From contig DXXQ01000182.1 of the NCBI GenBank assembly GCA_019416265.1, positions 1 through 5,911 on the forward strand: a DNA stretch of 5,911 nucleotides. The letters are read 5' to 3'. The notes below the pieces were generated by a model, which was not told the origin of the DNA, did not search any database, and saw only the letters and a program-made list of their open reading frames with translations. A program made the translations under genes and the position numbers. Numbering within the stretch: position 1 is the stretch's first letter; the number at the start of each line of letters is the position of its first letter. This DNA comes from Clostridiales bacterium (GTDB lineage: Bacteria; Bacillota; Clostridia; Lachnospirales; Lachnospiraceae). Of the stretch, positions 4,287 through 5,911 are shown one piece after another.

Positions 4287-5765
4287 GTGCTACAGATTTT
4301 GTATGGATTGGCTTCATTTCTGGAAACCGGGATTGGGATATGGGCATTTGCCCAGGCAGTTCCCAGAAGACAAGTAATGAAAAAAAGACATACATGCAGT
4401 GAAATCGTATTATTGTCGTTCATTATTTCAGGGGCTTATACATTTCCGACAGCTTTCTGGGAATTTAAAAATGAAAACCTATATGCAAAATTGATAATGG
4501 GATTGTATTGCATTGCATTGTGTGCATTATTTCTAAATAAATGGATTAAAAATCGATTCGGAAAAATAGAATCAAATGCTGTTATTTTTATTTTATTCTA
4601 CGGAATGGTGGTTTGGCTTGGATGCCAGTATTGGGCTGGATTTCTATCGGAATTAGCGATAATATTAGGAAATGCTTTGCCTGTGTTTTACCTGTTTGCT
4701 TTTTATGAGTGCAGCTTTTTACAGGCATATTTATGGGAGTTCCTTTATCTTACCAACTTGGGGCTACTGAAAGGATGCTATATTGTGTGTGTTGGTATTC
4801 TTGATAATAAGCGTTTTGAAGAATTTTTTTACCTGCCCAGAACGAAAACTTTCAGTGAGGCTGTATATTTGGTGCTCATACCATTGCTCTTATTAATTTT
4901 CTTTAGACATATATCAGTGGAGCGTTTTATGCAGAAAATCTTGAATCAATATAAGAAAAGCTTCTTGCTGGTGGCAGTTATTGAATTTATAGCTTTGGAC
5001 AGACTGATGAATAATGGAATAGGGGAAATCCGGGATAAGAATTTTATCGGAACATTAATTGCAGTAGCGGCAATGATAGTTATCTTGTTAATACTGTATA
5101 TTAGGTCTTTGAATAAAACCATAGATACAGAAAAGCGGCTTCTTGAGGTTCGAAATGAAACGGTTGGACAACAATATAGTGAATTAAATGAAGCCTATGA
5201 GAAATATAGATGTCTGGTCCATGACGAAAAACATATGATTCTGTATCTGCAGGAATGTATCCAGAACGAAAATTTTCACGAAGCTGCAGCGTTTCTTAAT
5301 AGTTATCAGAGAAACTTTGTGAAAGAGAAACAGTGTTCCTGGACAGGGATTCCAACGCTGGATTTTATGTTGAATATTAAGAAAAGAAAAATGGATGAAC
5401 TGCAGATTAAGTTTGAACTGAACTGTAAAATTGAGGATATACCCATGGAGGAGGCGGACTTTATTGTAGTGCTTGGAAATCTATTTGACAATGCAATTGA
5501 AGCAACTGCGAAATGTGAGGCTTCTGAGAGGAAAATTGACTTATTCATGCAGAACGTCAATGAAATGTTTGTCCTGAAAATGAAAAACAGCAGTATATCC
5601 AGACCGAAAGTAAAGAATGAGCGGTTTGTTACGGATAAAAAGGAAAAGGATAAACATGGATGGGGAATCGAAAGTGTAAGACACATTGTAGATAAGTACA
5701 AGGGCTCTGTCATGTTTCAATACGATGCGGATGAATTTGAAGCATCCATTATTATCAATGAATAA
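4287..5765 (+). CDS. AgrC-like membrane sensor histidine kinase (HPK10/GHKL type)
   Basis: This encodes a 492-residue kinase. The start is GTG 4287, with GGGGGTG in the last codons of the preceding gene as the ribosome site; the in-frame GTG at 4257 lies within that gene and lacks a site. Residues 1 to about 272 hold several hydrophobic segments (near 4-27, 39-56, 66-84, 98-117, 122-140, 150-171, 192-207, 225-241 and 254-272), typical of AgrC-type polytopic sensors. A coiled-coil-like linker (about 275-305) precedes the phospho-acceptor His312 in VHDEKHMI. The family usually has Asn four residues after this His; here it is His316. The GHKL ATPase follows, with the N box VVLGNLFDNAIEA (394-406; Asn398, Asn402) and the glycine motif HGWGIES (457-463). 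It forms an operon with the regulator at 3578. No agrB or agrD is seen, so the ligand is unknown. Confidence 0.93.
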   Translation: MLQILYGLASFLETGIGIWAFAQAVPRRQVMKKRHTCSEIVLLSFIISGAYTFPTAFWEFKNENLYAKLIMGLYCIALCALFLNKWIKNRFGKIESNAVIFILFYGMVVWLGCQYWAGFLSELAIILGNALPVFYLFAFYECSFLQAYLWEFLYLTNLGLLKGCYIVCVGILDNKRFEEFFYLPRTKTFSEAVYLVLIPLLLLIFFRHISVERFMQKILNQYKKSFLLVAVIEFIALDRLMNNGIGEIRDKNFIGTLIAVAAMIVILLILYIRSLNKTIDTEKRLLEVRNETVGQQYSELNEAYEKYRCLVHDEKHMILYLQECIQNENFHEAAAFLNSYQRNFVKEKQCSWTGIPTLDFMLNIKKRKMDELQIKFELNCKIEDIPMEEADFIVVLGNLFDNAIEATAKCEASERKIDLFMQNVNEMFVLKMKNSSISRPKVKNERFVTDKKEKDKHGWGIESVRHIVDKYKGSVMFQYDADEFEASIIINE

Positions 5766-5772
5766 ATTACAT

Positions 5773-5818
5773 AGGCTCTCGGAATCTTGAGCCTTCCGAC
5801 TAAGATTCACCGGTCGGA
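5773..5818. repeat. Overlapping, mutually exclusive inverted repeats after the kinase gene
   Basis: Three pairings are visible: AGGCTC 5773-5778 with GAGCCT 5789-5794; GAATCTT 5782-5788 with AAGATTC 5802-5808; and TCCGAC 5795-5800 with GTCGGA 5813-5818. The second cannot coexist with the first or third. No T-run follows on the plus strand, so this is not a standard terminator. It could be a weak terminator, a switching RNA structure or the end of a small element. Confidence 0.4.
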
Positions 5819-5824
5819 TGAACC

Positions 5825-5864
5825 ATGACAAGTAAATATTATCCAGAATGGATATGACAAGTAA
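5825..5864 (+). repeat. 11-bp direct repeat near the right edge
   Basis: ATGACAAGTAA occurs at 5825-5835 and again at 5854-5864, 29 bp apart. It may be an operator for a gene starting beyond the window, or chance. After it, an ATG at 5868 opens a short frame to the window end without a ribosome site, so I do not call a gene there. Confidence 0.35.
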
Positions 5865-5911
5865 TAAATGATGAAAAAATGGCACACTTTTATAGACCTT
5901 GTGCCCGACAT

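Noticed and set aside
5868..5911. Start of a new gene at the right edge (ATG 5868 or 5879)
   Set aside because: No Shine-Dalgarno precedes either ATG, and only about 14 codons are visible without a recognisable motif.

Overview
The window looks like chromosomal DNA of a low-GC Gram-positive anaerobe of the class Clostridia, probably Lachnospiraceae. This rests on the strong AGGAGG-type ribosome binding sites, the moderately AT-rich composition, an agr-type LytTR regulator/GHKL kinase pair and a secreted SH3 protein of a style common in that family. It is an inference from style, not a database match. No tRNA, rRNA, CRISPR array or transposase is visible.

Layout. (a) 1-254: the end of an unidentified upstream reading frame, then a 42-codon ORF (82-210) whose first residues match the start of a LytTR response regulator before the similarity stops. 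This is probably a truncated regulator. (b) 255-1610 (+): a secreted protein with a signal peptide, an unnamed N-terminal domain, a bacterial SH3 domain and three C-terminal WYDxNG repeats. (c) 1611-1735: a convergent intergenic region with two hairpins that appear to serve as crossed terminators. (d) 2629-1736 (-): a phage-type endolysin with an NlpC/P60-like catalytic domain and two C-terminal peptidoglycan-binding modules. (e) 2630-2862: a regulatory leader holding a 12-bp inverted repeat that pairs with the endolysin ribosome binding site, a 10-bp palindrome, and two 13-bp direct repeats exactly 21 bp apart. (f) 3195-2863 (-): a small Xre-type repressor. (g) 3196-3577: a gene-poor stretch with a possible 23-codon peptide ORF. 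(h) 3578-4282 and 4287-5765 (+): a LytTR response regulator and an AgrC-like membrane histidine kinase, spaced 4 bp apart as an operon. (i) 5766-5911: overlapping inverted repeats, a direct repeat and the window end.

How the parts may work together (inference). The endolysin has no holin beside it and no other phage genes in view, so it looks like a solitary or domesticated lysin. It sits beside an Xre repressor and an agr-type two-component system, and its 5' region carries layered control signals. The most striking is the base-pairing of its Shine-Dalgarno sequence with a segment lying between the -35 and -10 of a candidate proximal promoter. Transcripts started upstream would hide the ribosome site, while transcripts from the proximal promoter would lack the blocking arm. 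This is the logic known from the phage T4 lysozyme gene e. The 21-bp spacing of the direct repeats is typical of LytTR-family binding sites, so the neighbouring regulator could control the lysin; the Xre protein is the alternative candidate.
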